Shown one piece after another: positions 14,501 through 29,500 of a DNA stretch of 64,000 bases. The notes beneath the pieces were generated by a model. That model had not been told where the DNA came from and did not search any database. It saw only the letters and a list, made by a program, of their open reading frames with translations. This DNA is from Stichopus chloronotus (lineage: Eukaryota > Echinodermata > Holothuroidea > Aspidochirotida > Stichopodidae): the NCBI GenBank assembly GCA_021234535.1, contig CM037838.1, positions 14,754,195 through 14,818,194 of the forward strand. Reading direction: 5' to 3'. How positions within the stretch are numbered: position 1 is the first letter of the stretch; the number at the start of each line of letters is the position of its first letter. The position numbers were made by a program, and so were the translations under genes.

Positions 14501-17500
14501 TATTTATCCACTTACGGTTTCAAAAGTTTCAGTGCAAGTCAATAAAAATACACTGAAGCTCTATTTTCAAAGTGGATTATTAATGCATACAAAATAAGCA
14601 TCATTGTCAGAGAGCAAAATTTTGTGATCTGATTTACCATGCTGTAGGTCCTAGCCAATTAGTTTGATAGGGAAAGAAAAACCTACTGTGGAATATCATA
14701 GGGTGAGTGAAAAGTGATCTCTGTTGGAAAATGCTCTGTGGGTCAAATGAAAGTGAAAAAGAAATCGCAGAAGAATGCAAAGAGCTGATAAAAGCTTAGA
14801 CTATGCACATACAATGTTGAATTCACGTTGGTCTTTGGGACACTTCTTTGAACGATGACAAAAGCTTGTGGGTAGACCCAAGCCATCACCTTGGCAACCG
14901 CAAAAGATTAGCCAATCACAGCATGAATTCAAAGCACAGTAGGGTAACAAAGGTTTCTTTTCAAATTCTTTGTACCTTGTTTACATCTAGAGGCAATATA
15001 TAAACCCACTAAATGAAAGTGAAATTACCTTTCCTTTGTGTGCTCCAAAATTTCCAGCATGACATCTCTGGGCAAGCTGAGCAACTGTGCAATACTGTGA
15101 AACCAAAAAAAAAGAGTTGTACATTTTAAAGACACGGAAGTATAGCAAACCTTATAAATTTCGGAAAGGAGGATTTCACTTTTGCTATGCATCCAGCAAA
15201 AGTAGATATCTGGGAGTGAAGGTTAGCATGTTTTTGTCACTCAGTTATTGCAGTAAAAGTGGTTATTAATATTTTCTATCAATAAAAGCCAGTGTCTTAG
15301 GACTCTCAAGGTCCTGATGATACTTGCAGTTTCAATGCACAAAATGCTGTAAAGTAGATTCTGTAGGTTAATATATTACATGAAGTGAAAATTAACATTG
15401 TGTCCCACAAATCAGTTACAATTACACAGTAATTAATGAAGTTAGGAAGAGACAAAAAAGCACTAATCTCAGGCTGGCTTCAAGAACAGACTGTTGGAAG
15501 TTAAAGCATTCAAGTTTTTAAAGTTCTTAATTATAGTGTGTTGTATTTGGTTTGTTTTTACTGTAAAGTGCCGGGAGGCCTTTGGGTGTTGGGCGCTCAT
15601 CTAAATGTGGAATATTATTATTACAGCGTCTGTTCAAATGCATAGACAGCACCTGATGGGGACAAATTGCAGTCAGTTACTTTGCTGTAAAGTCTTTTCA
15701 ACTTTAAGACATTCTGAAAATCAAGATCTCCAAGTACAACATTTTCACTGTAGATGTAAATGTATCCCTTAATGATATTTGAGGAATAGCTATAGTGTTT
15801 ATTTTTTATGAGTGTCATCTATCGACATACTACATGTGTGCATATGTGATTACTCAACAGTGACATGTGCGCACTGTTTCAACGAGTACAGTATATCAAT
15901 CAACTAACATGTGTGTGCAGTTTCAACAATTACGATCAGTCGACATACTATGGCGTGCATAGTTTCAACAAGTATGATCAATGAACATAGTATACTGTAT
16001 GTGGGTGTGGTTCCGACAAATAAAAGCAATCAACAAACTATGTTTGTGTAGTTTCAACATGTACCAGATGGTTGTAGTTTTAATAGCTATATGATAAATT
16101 AAACTAGTATAAATGTGCGCGTCATTTCAAGCAGTTATGATCACCTTGTACGTGTGTCACATTTGGGCCTCTCTATATGAAGTTACAGTCAAATACATCT
16201 AAAAGTGTAGGCTACTGGCCACTTTTATGCTCTCCTTCCACATCCCATTTTCTGTATGGGCACCAAGCTAGCTTTCAAATGCACAATGCTCCGCAAACTC
16301 TAACACTATTCTCTCCTTGGGCAGACAGACAGGCAGATTACACACAGATGGAAAAGTAAGTGACGGATATATACAGATGACAGCCGCAAAAACAGTCAGA
16401 TAGACACACAAAGAGACAAACATATAGACAACCTGAGAGATAGACAGTTAGCCTAGATCAGATAGACAGGACTACACTTTGTCCGTCCAATAAATTAAAA
16501 AAGTTTGTAAGATTAAAATGAGAATCAATTGTGACAAACAATTGCAAAATTTTCACTGAATGCCCACTGTGTCACAAGTACTATAACCAGATTCCTCCAT
16601 TTTATCTTTGCTGTTTGATTAAATTACAGTACCAAGTGTCTCAATCTCAAAAATACAAACGTATCATCATAACAATTGAGCTGTTTATGTGCTCAGTACG
16701 TTTGCTGGTAGCTCCGAAAGGTGCACGACCTCTGCTACGTATCCTGCACTAGCCAATTGTTCTGAGAAAAATAACAAGGCACTGGGAAACCCGACACAAG
16801 GTTCTGAGAACGACACACTGCATTTGTCACCTAATCAAGTTCTGTTAGAAAGTTTGAAAAGTAAAGTACAGTCACTAGAAACATTGACCTGTTTTTGGTG
16901 AGCCCTTCAGTGACTGATGTAGAACTGCAGGTCTTATAATGTATAATGTACTTTGAAGAGGTGGAGTGGATTTTAAAGTCAACAGGTCATCATCCTGACT
17001 TTAACTTATTATTAATTGGAGAGTGATTTGAATTTTCTTGGAAGGTAAAGTGATGACAATTAAATTGCAGGTGTCCTTTCCTGAATGGAAGAAACTCATG
17101 ACAACAAGTTAGCAAGGTCATGACTTTACACTTTCCTGAAGTAAATGGGAACCCCACAATACTGACTTTACCTGTATTTGTACAACAGGACATAACTCTG
17201 CAACGACTTTTCCGGTGATATACTAACCAAATTAGGTTCAGGCGAATTAAGCGTCAGGCAGAGGTTGCAACAGACTAATGGGGACAAAACTGGAGACCAA
17301 GTTCCACTCATAATGAGAAGTTAATGCTTTTGCAAAGTGAAAACATCAAAGTTGCTGCCTCCTCATTGAATCCTTGATTTGGAGTACCCCACAGCCTTGA
17401 TCCATACTGGAGTACCATGTCAATGTTGTACTATATGTGTAGATATGTCTATAGCACTGTACTGTACATGTCTCTGTTAGTCCATTCACACAATTAAACA

Positions 17501-20500
17501 CAGCCAGTGTTAAAAGACTTCAAATCTTTTCTTTTTTTTATATGGTGAGTATGTACTTGTAATCAAAGCAAGGATTCTATTTCATAATCACATTGACAGT
17601 ATGCATATCAATCTAATTTAGATAGTTAAGAGGTAGTCAGATGATACGACGTTAAGTTGCTACAACTTCCTGCTCAGGAAATTAAATATGATTTGATATT
17701 GGAATATTCACACACATACACATATATCCACACATACTCACAGACAATGGTACAAGACAAAGCCAGACCAGTGATCGGTGTTCATGAGGAGGTAACCGCA
17801 AACCAAGCATTTTTCCATGTTTAAACATCAAAAATGGTGAGAAAGTACAAGGTGAGAGAGCCCATAATGCAATAACAACACCCACCGTAAGCACTTAATT
17901 GCACATTTTGAAGATGTCCTATGTTGTATTTGCTGATAGAAATCTGAACATTCATGACAGTTTATGTATAGCTGCAGGACATCTGTTCTGTAGCATCCTC
18001 GGGTATCATTTTGGGGAAAGTTCATCCATACCATAAAGTTGGTGAACCATGGATGTCTATTGGGTTAAGGCTAAAACCACTCCACTGGTGTTTGCTGGAT
18101 ACCATAACTCACCGACCAGTACGTGACAAGGAAACATTTCTACTTGTGCACACTTTACCGGCAATTCTCGTTGACACTCCTTTCATAACAGAATATTGTA
18201 TAGAGGAATCTGTGCATACATGACCTGTAAGATCTTCTTCATCACGTCATGAGCAAGCCAAGGATAATTACAGACCAACTGCAGCAGCAATTTCAAACAG
18301 TTTCATCACATCGTAGATATAGACAGTAACATTTTTCATCAAAAATTTAACATTTGGCTGTGTCCCAGCTGTTTCAACAGACTGGTTAATTATTCCCCTT
18401 GCACACACTCCTATCTGCTTTTACTATAAACCCTACAGTACATTCCCTAATTACAACATACACACAAGCAGAATATGAATATTCATTTAGTTCATATTGA
18501 AAGGAAACGGCTAGCTGAATCACATCGATTAGGTTAGCCCCAGGTTCCCTCAATGACATTTGTATTGACCCTGACATTGTTTCTGTTTGGTAAATTTGAG
18601 TACTTCCCTAAAGATCTCACAATGAAACATTGCAACAAACTAAACGTCAGATCGTCACAGGCTCTGGCAAACAATCTGTACACAATGATGTATGCTAATA
18701 GATAGCATGAGGAATCAATATTTGAGTGTTCCAACTTTCACATTATAAATAGCTAGTGTTATAACCATTGTCATTTATACCATACTTTACAAAGCCTTTG
18801 CTGTATGTACACTTGAACAAAACAACACAATCAATAACAGCGACAAGCAAAAGGTTGTAAGAAATTACTTTTGTTGAAATACATTCATAAATTTTAGGGC
18901 TATTGTTTGGTTAAAATGAAACCTGTCATTTCCACTATTACCGCTTTTTTGAGGCCAATCACCCAGATTTGAAAAAATAAATGCATTTGTTCCAGGGGTT
19001 TTTGGAACACAGCAATGACTATGACTATATACAGACCACACAGTATATTTAAGGGTTAATGATAAGACAGGACACCAAATGAGACCTTGAATTAGGTGGT
19101 TATGAAAAGACCACTATTAAAAGAATAGGCCGGGCAATATTCAAAATATTCAAGTCCATGATAATATGGAACTACAAGTCAACAACTTTCAATCTACACT
19201 GAGTCTTTGTGTATAGATATGGATCATTCGAAACTGTCAAAATTATTGTATACGTGGACAGAGTGTATGATGTATAAGTCGCACATACACAAGGGACAGC
19301 AAAACTGTGGTGTAATTTTTACATCATCAGGCTGTGATTATGAATTATTCATGAGGCTCTCTTGAATGTCATTTATCGTAAAATGCGTTACGATTTCAAT
19401 ACACACTTGGGCCAGGTGGGTGTTACTTTCATGGGAAAAGGCTTCTATGGTCATTAATGAATGTTCTCGCTTTGTGACACGTAGTTTGGGATAGTATGGA
19501 ATATTAAGTAGCAGTGTATCACCTTCACAGCGCCATTGAACAGAATGCCAGCGACACAAAAGACCAACACCAAACAACATCTTCAGTTAAGCACTAGTGA
19601 CTAGGCTGTTATTATATCAGTGAAGGTGGGGGTGTGGGTTGTGAAGGTTCACTATCTAATGCAACCATACGGCCAAGAACCTGAAAAGATTTTTTAAGGA
19701 ATGCCCTGAGGTATACATGTTTTATTGCATGTTCCTCTTAGAAGCATTTTCATCTTTTAGGTGAAGTAAACTTACTGCTGATGTAGTAATGTGATAAGAA
19801 TGGTTATTGTGACCAAACTAAGAATGGTTCTTATGACCAAACTATGTTCACGAGATACTTTTGTACTTTCAAACTTCAAAAATGTATAATATATAGTTCC
19901 TATTACACGACATTGCTTTCTCCTCAAAGAGCATTCGAGTTTTCAAGCAAAACAAACAATTTTCTTTGATTCACCCATAGTCAGGTTATCCTTCGATTTT
20001 CGACTTACAAGCAGTTTCGTGTGTGTGCTTGTCTTTATAAGTACAAGAATTTTATAACACAACTTTTATCCCAGATTGGATACCACTTTCTCTGATGTTA
20101 TCGGTCACTTGAACATTAAGATAGTAATTGCAGTTAAAGAAAAGTAAGGGCTAAGTATGTGGGGTATATATATGTCTACTATGTGAATTCTGTGAAACAC
20201 GAAAGTCAGTAAAAACCTGTACTTGTCCACAAATGATTCTATTCGTTCTCCCAACAGCTCATTCCTATTCATGAAACTTGTGGTAGCTGTCACTTATACT
20301 TGGTTGTCAAGTAGTCTATTGTTACCTATCAGATGGTCTTTCTCCCACTTCTTCCTCATTAGCTCGAGAGCAGTCCAGAGCTGTGTGCGTTGATGCATGG
20401 ACATACGCGGGGAGCATGCAATGGGCAGTATTTTATCTGACAGAAACACTCCGGCGGGGTGTTTATAGGCTACCGTTCCTAAGCACTATGCCATCTCATT

Positions 20501-23500
20501 CAAAGGGTCATTGCCCAAAATGCAACAAACACCAAACATCACCGACAAACAATTAACATCTTCAATTGATTGCAGATCACTGAAACGGTGGTTACGTCAT
20601 GAACTGTGAGCAACCTTAAGGGTCCATGACCGACCAGAAGAAGAAAACTGACCACAAACATCTATCTCACATAATTGACCATTGATTACTTGTTCACACC
20701 ATGAACAGTATCATCGTCTTTAACTTTCACTGAGTAAACGCAGTTGTACTCTAAACATGATCACACAGTATGACTGATATAAAGCAGGTTGCAACATTCC
20801 TGTACAGTGCCAATGCAAAGATCTCAGGCATCTGTCACTTCCATCAAATTTCCTCCATCAAATTCTACCAGGTGGGTGAGTACAGTAGCCGCTGTGGCTT
20901 GCATGATAGTAGTGAGTTGTAAATGTTAAGGACTACAGGGACACAGAGCCAAGTCAAACATGTGCACGCCAGTGTGCATGCCAACAACCCAGCCAGATAT
21001 CCACCATTCACCTTACTCTGTGTCACACCTGGTATATTCTACATCCTTCTTGGCTGGATTACCCTATTCTCCAGGATATCACTGTGCAATGCAAAGTACC
21101 TACTACTGCATGTACTATCATTGTAAAATGTGACCAAATCAACTGATGCCAGTGGTTTGGGACGAAGAGGAGGGAGAAGGGATTATGAATTTTACAGTTT
21201 GTTGAAAGGTTTCTTCTCTCACATACAGTAAAAACATCACCCTGTTACTCATCCATATATGTCGTCACAACGAATCGAGCATTGGTTGGCTTACCCTTCG
21301 TCCATATCTGCTGGCAAGGTTCTTCTGGTAATCGCCGGCGGTGACTTGGATGGGTGGGTGTAGGGGCGTCCTCCGGTTGGGGTCGCCTTCTTCCTCTTGC
21401 TCTTCTGTAAATGTGTGACAAATCCATGCAGACAAAATTTGGTGAGGGCTTCTTTGAACAAAGAAACTCTTCTTATATTTGACCGAACAAACATGGGAGG
21501 TTACCAATGAACACGATGTGGTCATAAATATTCATTAGATATGAGTAATTGCCACAATTAATGATGCCCACTGTGCAAAACGTAGATTGCTGCCAATTAA
21601 TTTATGGTTTGTGCACACTCTAAATTGGCAGAATCCCCGGACTTTTCCAGGGCTTTGGAGGAAAAAGATAATTTCCCCTGGATTCCCAGGCCTGGAAATT
21701 CATAGGTTACTTTACCCTGATTGTCACAACATTTCCAGGACCAATATGAACCCTTTTATTTAGACAACAAAATTCTCAACTGCAGAATTATTCTCTCTAA
21801 TATATGCAAACCACAATTTTTCTGAAATGTCTACATTTGTCTTTTATTTGATACGACCCACAGGCCCAAATATAGACCCTCTCCAAGTCTTCCTCTGCTT
21901 CCCCCTCCATGACAGACACATGCAAAGATAACTGACAGTTTTGTGTGTCCTGATTAATTATTCTAAATATAGTTTGTGATTTGAGATGTAATGAATTTAT
22001 TCATTGGTCTTTATGGCAGGGGAATGATATGAATGATATCTAATAGTGCCAAATTATTATGACCCTTTTCTTTCCCCCCCCAACCTCTTAACATCCCTTT
22101 CACTGTATCTAGATATTTACCACAAAAATCTTTTGGCAATTGCGGGGTTAGGTAATACTGTACTGTACCATGTGGTATTAGCAATCACAGTGATAACAAT
22201 GTTTTTCAACACAGATGATAATACCTTGCGTTGCACTCACTCCCCCTACCCCCCTTCCATGCCCCTTCCCTGCCCCCTTCCCTGCAACCCTACAGTGCAA
22301 CTTACATTACAAATTAATGTTCCTACTTTTCTTAGGGGAAAAACTTGTCTACTACACAAACATACCATACTTTCCTTAGTTGACCTTATTCATCAGTACC
22401 ACCATAATCATAAACTTTATTATTTGCTCCAGTAATTTGCTCGCAGTATTTTTTCTTTCTTTTAGCACTGTACCATCAACAAAAATGAAGTTTAACAATC
22501 CAAACTACCTTTCCGGATGTTCCTGAATAGTTTAATTCCATTAGGTGAAGAGGAAAAATAACTAGCTTTCAACCCTCCAAATGTAAATGTGGTCAACACT
22601 ATAGGAGCGAATCGATGTCACTATCTTTCTCAAAAATGTAACAGATATACATTTGGGTTGATCTACTGTACAGATGCCAGCCACTACCTGTTCTTAAAAT
22701 GAGTCATTACCATACTGTAAAGTAATCACACGCTTTTCAAATAGCTGGATTTAAAGAATTTTAATAGCTACTGTATTGTCACCAAAGGCTTTTTAACTCA
22801 ATGGCTTTCAACTTCCTTCCCACTGATCTCCATTATGAATCAGTTGAATAACACTTTAAGGGGCCTATTCTTCACCTGGTCTTTGCAATCGGGGAACATC
22901 AGGAGGAAGTACCAGTCAGTCAATTACATGGAACGAAAGCCACTGCACACCATGCGACACATGAAGGCTTCCGCGAAGAGCCTGCCATTGTGTACATATT
23001 TTGAATGTTGCAATAAAATGTATAAACACTGCACACAGGGAAACAGCTGATTAAATCTATGAGTAGTTAGTTTTACATGAGTGTTGCACAAGCACACACA
23101 TCATCCAGGTATGTAAAGAATTTTCAACATATCTGAAAACCTAGAGATGCTATACATCATAAGTCTTTTAAGATGTAAGCAATGAAAAAGAAAAAAGTCT
23201 GCAATATTGCAATATGTGGCCAATGACAGCTTGTTTGGGATGTAACACAACTGTCACACATCATTTTGGGACCTTATCCCCCCTTTTTTTTTCTTGGAAG
23301 GGGGAGGGCAGGGCAATTTCGAGTAGGCATGGCAGGAAAATTGAAAATGAGTTGATGGAAAAATGGCAGTCTATCCATGAAGGACTAAGTGATGATATCG
23401 CCTTTAAATATAACTTACAGAAACTATCATAGAAAGAAAAGGCAAGTTTATCTATTTTGTTATACATGGGTAAACATTCACTGAAAAGTATCAATATGGC

Positions 23501-26500
23501 ATACATGTAAACTGAATTTACTGAGAATGACTAACTTTTCCAAGTTGTATGTCAATTCATTTAATTCCTTCCCCCCCAAAAAAAAAAAAAATTGGTTAAT
23601 TTTGATTGAATAACTACAAAACAGAAACAAGATATGTTTTGAGCACCGTTCCATGCTCACTTTTGATTGTGTACTGTTGTTTACAGCTCACTGGTCACTT
23701 TGCCATCCTGTGCTTCTGAGTGAAGAATGGCCAAGGTCACCATGTTATGGGAGCAAACAACTCCACCAATCACACAGCTAGTACGAATGGCTTCTAGGAT
23801 AACACCTCAACATGAACCCATGACAACAATTTTCACACAGATTCTGGTCGAGGCGGAAATGTGATAAACATCTCCGAGGCCAAGAGTTGGTTCCCATTTC
23901 CTCCAATGGTTCTATTGTTTTGATGGGTGATGCCAGTAAAATTTGGAAGGATTCAATCTATCGTGACATGATTGCCGACGAGGGCAGGGACAGTAGTGAA
24001 ATGGAGGGAGGACAGGAGAAGAGGGACAATGGGTTCATGGGAAGACTACACGCCCTGTCCAGCAAGCAGACGGGGGGCAAAAAACCAGACCATGAAGAAT
24101 TTACACTAAAACAAATGACTCACAATGTGACGCAATTTAGTTGCATACATATCTTGTTGCAAAGAATGCTCCTGAATGATTCTGAGCAGAAGGTAATTTA
24201 AAAGTGGTAACTCATCACCCCAAGCTATATCTTTGGCTTGGCACAATTCTGTTGGTTCTACTCTTTAACTGACAGCAAATTCAAAAGAAGCAGAGCAGCT
24301 TTTACTATTACACAGCATATGTAAGGATCCATTGATTTTATTAAATATGTGGAGAAATTTTAGACAGTCTATGAGAGGGACTAAATGTAAGTGGTTGGGA
24401 AAATTCAAACTCTCTGAGGTGATGAGTCTTTTTCTTTTATGGACCTGCTCAATTGGGCTCTGGGTGTGTCCATTGCTTACAGATATGCCATATACAGTTT
24501 CAATAAAGCTGCCCAGATCTGCAGAAATCTGGAAACATGGGGTGGCCTTTTAAGGTAGCCCAATGCAGGTAACTAGGAGCGATTTGACACATGCCCTTAC
24601 TGCAGGAGGTATTATTAAGAGATTCTACATCAGTGTAAACCGCATTCATCCGCATCCATTTCACAACTACGTGGAGATATAATCCCTAGAGAGATTGTTC
24701 CAGAGGGGGAATACAGGACATTTTGAGAAGAACAATAGCAGTTACTACATCCAACTTTACTGCCAAGCAAGTTTGAGATTGATTCTAAAGGAATTTCAGC
24801 ACTTACCATCTTCTTTGCAGATTTTCTTTGTTCTGATATTTCTGACGGGAGGAGGGTCTCTGTCATATCCTTCGGTGAAATAAGTCTGCCCTCCGTGCTA
24901 CAGGATGCAACCAAGAAACAAACACGACAATGGATCAAACAGTAGAAAAAGCTCCCCCCCCAAAAAACAAAAACTGAAATTTGAACAAACAGACAAACAT
25001 GTTACTTTTATCATTCTTTTCACCAAAGTAAAAATAGTGCAATATGACTGTCAACTCCATAGTTCATGTATGATTTGAACTGTAGTACTGTAATGCTGTC
25101 TTCCTGTACTGCATACTGGATCGTGAATTTTCACTGGCTTGTAAATTCTTGAGCAAAACATTGCAAACTGATCTAAAAAGTCACAGAAGTACAGTACACT
25201 ATATTGTTTAATCTGTGTACCAATCTGTACCTTTTGGCAGTGCATTTGGCCATGTAAGGCATACCCAACTATTCTCTAACAGGTGAAGTAAGTTACCATG
25301 GTTACCAACCTAACATGTTACCTTTGCATACCTTTTACTTACCTTTGTAATTAATTAAATACGTAATTATCCTTTCATTTGCTTGTTTAACCACATCATG
25401 AATTTAATATTTATACCATTCAGAGGAAGATATGGTAAGGGTACGAGGTAAGAGGTAAGGTACCTTGGTTACCTATCCAGTACACTACTTTTGTTTATCT
25501 ACCTGACACTTACCTTCATAGGTAAGGTAAATAGTGTTCATTACCCACTGTATATCTAAGACATTACTTTTGGTGATATTTAAGACAACACTTACCTCTC
25601 CGTTTCTCGAGCTGTGTCATCTTTTCTCTTTTGAACAGCTTTATTAGATGGCTGCCACACATAAACTTGAGATCCCATGTAGACTTCATTGGACGGGTTG
25701 ACCGGCCCGCACAGCTGCTTCAAATGGACCTTAGAAAGTTTGGGAGGGTAAGAAGCTTTGATCGGTTCCAGCAAAGCGGATCTAGATCGACTCCGGCCCC
25801 TGCGAGACGACTCAGTCCTGGTCTCTGAACCCTCGCTTTGATATGGAGTTTGGGGAAATGAGCTAAATAGATACGACAACAAACAGCGAAAATAAAAAGA
25901 AAAAATAGAGGAAGTAAGATAGTGTAAAATTATGGCTCTCAAAATATTATGGCAAATCAAAATATTTCAAACAGATCAGGACCGCACCACTGATTTAAGC
26001 AGAGACATTTTTATGTAACATTAGGAGTAAGTGCTTTGTAAGCCCTTTTAGGTATGTTTCACCTATTTGATTATAGTACTCCATCTACAGTGTTTTACAT
26101 ATCACAAGGAGTTTCAGCAAAAATTATATTACTGAATGACTGACCCTTGAATAGAATTTTAGACATTTCAAGAATAATACAGTTAGTTTATTTTTTGCTG
26201 AATTGATTTGAAGGACCAGCAAAGAAGAAGAGACCACTTGATGATTTTATCTTCAGTTGAAGATATACGTTGCCGACTGGACGATCAAACCACCTTGTGA
26301 ATTAAGTAAAAAAAAAAAAAACAATACAATGGAGAGGCACTATGTGGTGACAATACTGGTCCAAGAAATAACAAAGGGTGGGCCAGGGGGCAAAGGGTTG
26401 AAGGTAGGCCTAAAATACTGTACCTTGAAAGTATCACTCTCACTTTACTGAGTATTAATTTTACAATATTTTCATTTTTGTGGTCAGTGGAGAGATGAAT

Positions 26501-29500
26501 TACATATTACGACCACATTTGCTCACTGAAGGAAAACAAGGACTGGGAGTGCTAAGAAAAGGTATACTGAGTTGAAAAAAATATGAACCACTTCATAAAT
26601 CTCCCTGAACTTGACTAACATAGATGTTTGTCAGAAGAAAGACACTGGACTTCCTGAAATTTGTATATTCTTGTAAATTTTTAAGTTGCCATCATGTGCC
26701 TGTGGAAGCTACATTTTAGGACAAACTGTAAGTTATAAATTCTGAATTCTCAGTGCTGTTAGAATTACAGTATTTGTCAAAACTTCTCACTAATAACCCC
26801 AGCCTTTAATTTTCAAATGACCTTGGACATAATGAGGACAAAGAACACAGGGGTGGATCTCTTTAATTAAGTCTTCAGCAATCAGTCAACTCTTAAATAA
26901 ATACTTGTATGAAATTAAAATAAATTTTTCGTCATGAAGCCAAAGGTAGCCTACTGTGCCTATTTCCTGAAGTGACCAAACCGGTCGGTTCATACATCAA
27001 AGCTAATTACCGTCCATATACGACTCTACTTAATTTATTGGGCAGGTATATAAAACTAGGAAGAAATATAGCACTAGGTCACTGTGAGCAGTACACTAGT
27101 ATCAAGTACAGGGCACAGAATATGTTTCACATTTTTGTTTTGATAGTGGATTTTGTTGAATCCACTATCAAAACAAATTTCATCAAAGTATATCATCCAA
27201 GTATATCATGTAGCAGTGCATAGAATTGTGAGGGTTTGTACAGAACCTTTGGGAGACCCAATCTTCAAAGCTGAAATACTGTATGTTTTAGTCTGGAGAG
27301 AATCCTGCATACACAGTGTCAATCACTACAAGTAGACAAACAAAATACTCTACATCAAGTGAGTTTCAAGTATGTCAAGTGGATCTCGGGAGTTTCATAA
27401 ATATATTTACCATATGCTCATGACATTTCATTGTACATTGTTTACCAATATCATTTCACACCTTTCATCCACTGGTTTTAATTCTGAGGCATGCCAGTGT
27501 GATCACATACCATCATACAGTGGCACTCACGTCAAATTACTCTGACAGGTGCAATTTTTCACACCCCTAAACAAACACTGTGAACTCAGGTAAAGCTAGT
27601 AACGTTAAATTGAACAGCAAGTGCGTACTGTACCACACTCTTTGCCACACGCCTCTATTTCCTGAGAAGTGTGATTCGTTAGCACACCAGGAAAAATCTA
27701 AAATTCAAGCCCTGCATCTGCCCTCTCTGAAAGACACACAGTTTGATCACACATAATGCAAATTTCTCTTCATCGGGGATGGTAAAGATGAATCGGTTAA
27801 TTAATCAGTGATCTAAGGATTGTGGAAAAGGGCACCACGACTACAAGTAATCTCTTGCAACGGCCACAAAAATACAGAGTGGCACGATGTCTTTAATATT
27901 TTGGACATTGTTCATCAAGATTTTTGCATCATTTTGGTCGCCACCACAAATCAGAAGGAGTTCCAAACTGAATCTTCCTCTCCTCTCATATGGTCACTCT
28001 GAGAGGATGACATCAAGGTAGAAATTGGAAATCTCCAGGAGCACACACTTGAATATTTTCCAGCTTGAAGAAAAAAGCATGCTAAATTTTGAAACCAACA
28101 CATGACAAACTTTTCCTTTTGATGTCACGAGTTAACACACACTGCAGATGCACGAGCGTATACGCAGTGTCATCTCACAAATGATAACAAGCCCATGCGT
28201 CTCCTTCGACCAAAAATAGAGATCGGCGAGTTTCAATTTTACTTTATTACCTCCAAAAGGTTCTGATATTAAACTTTGAAAGCAATCGGGTCCACCTTCT
28301 CTTCCCAGTTCATAACCTACAGTACTACGTAGCACACAAAGTGCAATTTGACACTACAGCAGGGAAACAGCACAACACGCCGCAGTTCAGAATCTCACAT
28401 CTGCAGAGCCCACTGACAGTGACTACACATGCCATCTACAGACATTTACACACATGAGATGAAGGAAGCAGGACAAACCAAACAGAAAGAAAGAATTTAG
28501 GAAACATTTTCATACAAGCTGTACAGCTATGACAAAAGATAATATATATATGACCTTGTGACCTTTTGGCACTTTCACCAAACTGCAAGCTTGTTCACTG
28601 TTTTTAACACCTGTAGGTGGCTTTCTTGGATAATTTCTCCACATTTCCAAGTTAACCATGCTACATATTTCCTGAATAAATCCTATTTCCTTTTACAGAA
28701 TTACTCTTAGGAAGTGACATTTCCCTAAACTTGTACTAAATTCAACCTGGGGGAATATTACACAGCCAACTTAATGATGCTTTTTTTTCCAGTTGTGTGG
28801 TATAAATTATGACCCCATAATGCAAGTCAGAGCTAAAAACTTCCCCCAAATGATTTTCACTTCCTTTGTCCTTTAAATTGTCATTACTGATCAAAGGGCA
28901 CAAAGCCCAGGTGTCACAATGAGGGCAATTAAACAATTTAGTTCAGATGTTATTGTTGAGCACTGTGTGGTTGAAGGTACAATGTGGTTGAATGCATAAA
29001 TTGAAGGGCATAAAGAAATTGAAAAGTTAAAAGGGTACAACAAAATCCATGGAATAACCAAGACAATTACTAACTTAACTGTGCATGGGGTATTGTATTT
29101 CAGTGAAAGAAATCTGGAAACTGTGGCAGGCATTGCAAAAATTCAGTTTCTTGATCCCAGAACGTACACCTACAAGGTTTGTTTCAGAAATAATTAGTTC
29201 TAAGTCACTAACATTTTCACATTCATCAGGATCAAGTTGTTTGTTGTTGGCAATATACCACAAAGCCAAAAATGACATACTTTAAATACAGTACATTCTC
29301 TGTTTCAAATTTCAATCCCCAACTCCCGAAGATAAAATAACATAAAGCGAAGTTACAGTATTGTATGTGTACAATAGTAGTGAACTCACACCATGACTTT
29401 GGCACTGAATTGTGATAAGACATGTTTGTAAAGTAAATTTTGCTATCTGTCAAGTTTATTGACTATTGGAGAGCTAAAACAAACATCTACGTTCTTGGTT

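Larger units (their letters stand above)
7686..15028 (-). other. Intron 6 of the unnamed gene (7.3 kb)
   Basis: A CpG-poor intron. It holds the minisatellite at about 7984-8346 and the G-rich purine tract at 10694-10748, plus a small duplicated piece (acagtgtaaagaaact) at 10540-10590. Scattered open frames on both strands show no splice-linked continuity and look spurious. Confidence 0.75.

Noticed and set aside
23887..24201. 104-codon plus-strand frame with natural-looking composition
   Set aside because: No recognisable domain, no splice partners and no promoter context; it sits in an intron of a minus-strand gene. Could be a retrocopy fragment but is not supported.
24807..24897. Exon 4 read as TEGRLISPKDM, the frame dictated by exon 3
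   Set aside because: It leads to an unlikely exon 6 reading (Cys/Trp-rich) whereas the other frame yields a coherent helix; kept as an alternative.
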